A stretch of DNA of 6,188 nucleotides from Bacteroidota bacterium (GTDB lineage: Bacteria; Bacteroidota; Ignavibacteria; Ignavibacteriales; Melioribacteraceae), in NCBI GenBank assembly GCA_021814855.1, contig JAKAHQ010000110.1, positions 1 through 6,188 of the forward strand, read 5' to 3'. Made by a program: the position numbers and the translations under genes. The notes below the pieces were generated by a model. It ran no database searches and was not told the origin of the DNA. It saw only the letters and a program-made list of their open reading frames with translations. Position 1 is the stretch's first letter; the number at the start of each line of letters is the position of its first letter. Shown one piece after another: positions 6,031 through 6,188 of this stretch.

Positions 6031-6188
6031 CTATTCCTGCCCAACCGTTAGAAAATATTTTTTCCGGAACTTCAGAGCCACGTTGACAAGACTAATTAAT
6101 ACAGGCACCTCTACAAGCGGACCAATAACGGCAGCAAAGGCCTCGCCGGATTTGATTCCGAAGACCGCAATTGCAACCGCAATTGCCA
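6031..6188 (-). CDS. acr3: ACR3-family arsenite efflux transporter, C-terminal fragment (5' end beyond the window)
   Basis: The last 51 codons of a minus-strand gene are visible, ending in TAG at 6033-6031. The peptide contains [10 protein letters not shown], then [20 protein letters not shown] and [13 protein letters not shown], which match the final membrane helices and basic tail of the ACR3 (ArsB-like, BASS superfamily) arsenite permeases. These proteins export As(III) across the cytoplasmic membrane. The conserved cysteine and glutamate of the transport site would lie partly outside the window; the glutamate in [10 protein letters not shown] is present. The gene converges on the STAS gene, with the shared terminator between them. 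Other ars genes are likely to the right but are not seen. Being only a fragment, it cannot be checked for intactness. Confidence 0.85.
   Translation of the reverse strand, partial: AIAVAIAVFGIKSGEAFAAVIGPLVEVPVLISLVNVALKFRKKYFLTVGQE

Overview
The window carries the membrane arm of a hydrogenase-4 / formate-hydrogenlyase-like (Hyf) complex on the minus strand. It is headed by an unusual regulator gene and followed, across a divergent intergenic region, by a small plus-strand gene and the tail of an arsenite efflux gene. AT-leaning composition, a Bacteroidota-type promoter (TTTG-N20-TATTTTTG) before a leader with no Shine-Dalgarno sequence, and the protein styles suggest a member of the Bacteroidota/Chlorobi/Ignavibacteria group. 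That assignment is inference; there is no rRNA or other marker gene here.

Minus-strand operon, read from right to left: (1) 5172-4486, a fusion of an excisionase/MerR-type DNA-binding domain with a PTS EIIA type-2 (PtsN-like) domain that keeps its phosphorylatable histidine; (2) 4485-2503, hyfB, a large NuoL-like antiporter subunit; (3) 2502-1585, hyfC, the NuoH-like subunit; (4) 1585-950, hyfE, which contains a NuoK-like part; (5) 947 to beyond position 1, hyfF, a second antiporter-like subunit cut by the window edge at its C-terminus. The junctions are 0, 0, -1 and +2 bases, so the five genes are almost certainly one translationally coupled transcript. No hyfA or hyfD lies in the positions they occupy in E. 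coli. The catalytic subunits (HyfG/HyfI type) would be expected past the left edge. Without them it cannot be decided whether this is a true [NiFe] hydrogenase, a formate hydrogenlyase, or a hydrogenase-related complex lacking the metal site.

Positions 5173-5537 form a divergent intergenic region. It holds a candidate promoter for the hyf operon, a possible 36-residue small ORF (5258-5368, unproven), and an AT-rich stretch with a Fur-box-like palindrome ahead of the plus-strand gene. That gene (5538-5933) encodes a 131-residue STAS/SEC14-type (SpoIIAA-like) protein of unknown role and ends in a clear intrinsic terminator (5950-5981). Convergent to it, 6188-6031 is the C-terminal end of an ACR3-family arsenite efflux transporter, which suggests an arsenic-resistance locus beyond the right edge.

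Most of the window belongs to known families. The points most worth attention are the EIIA-HTH regulator locked into the hyf operon, the reduced HyfB-C-E-F layout, and the small ORF.
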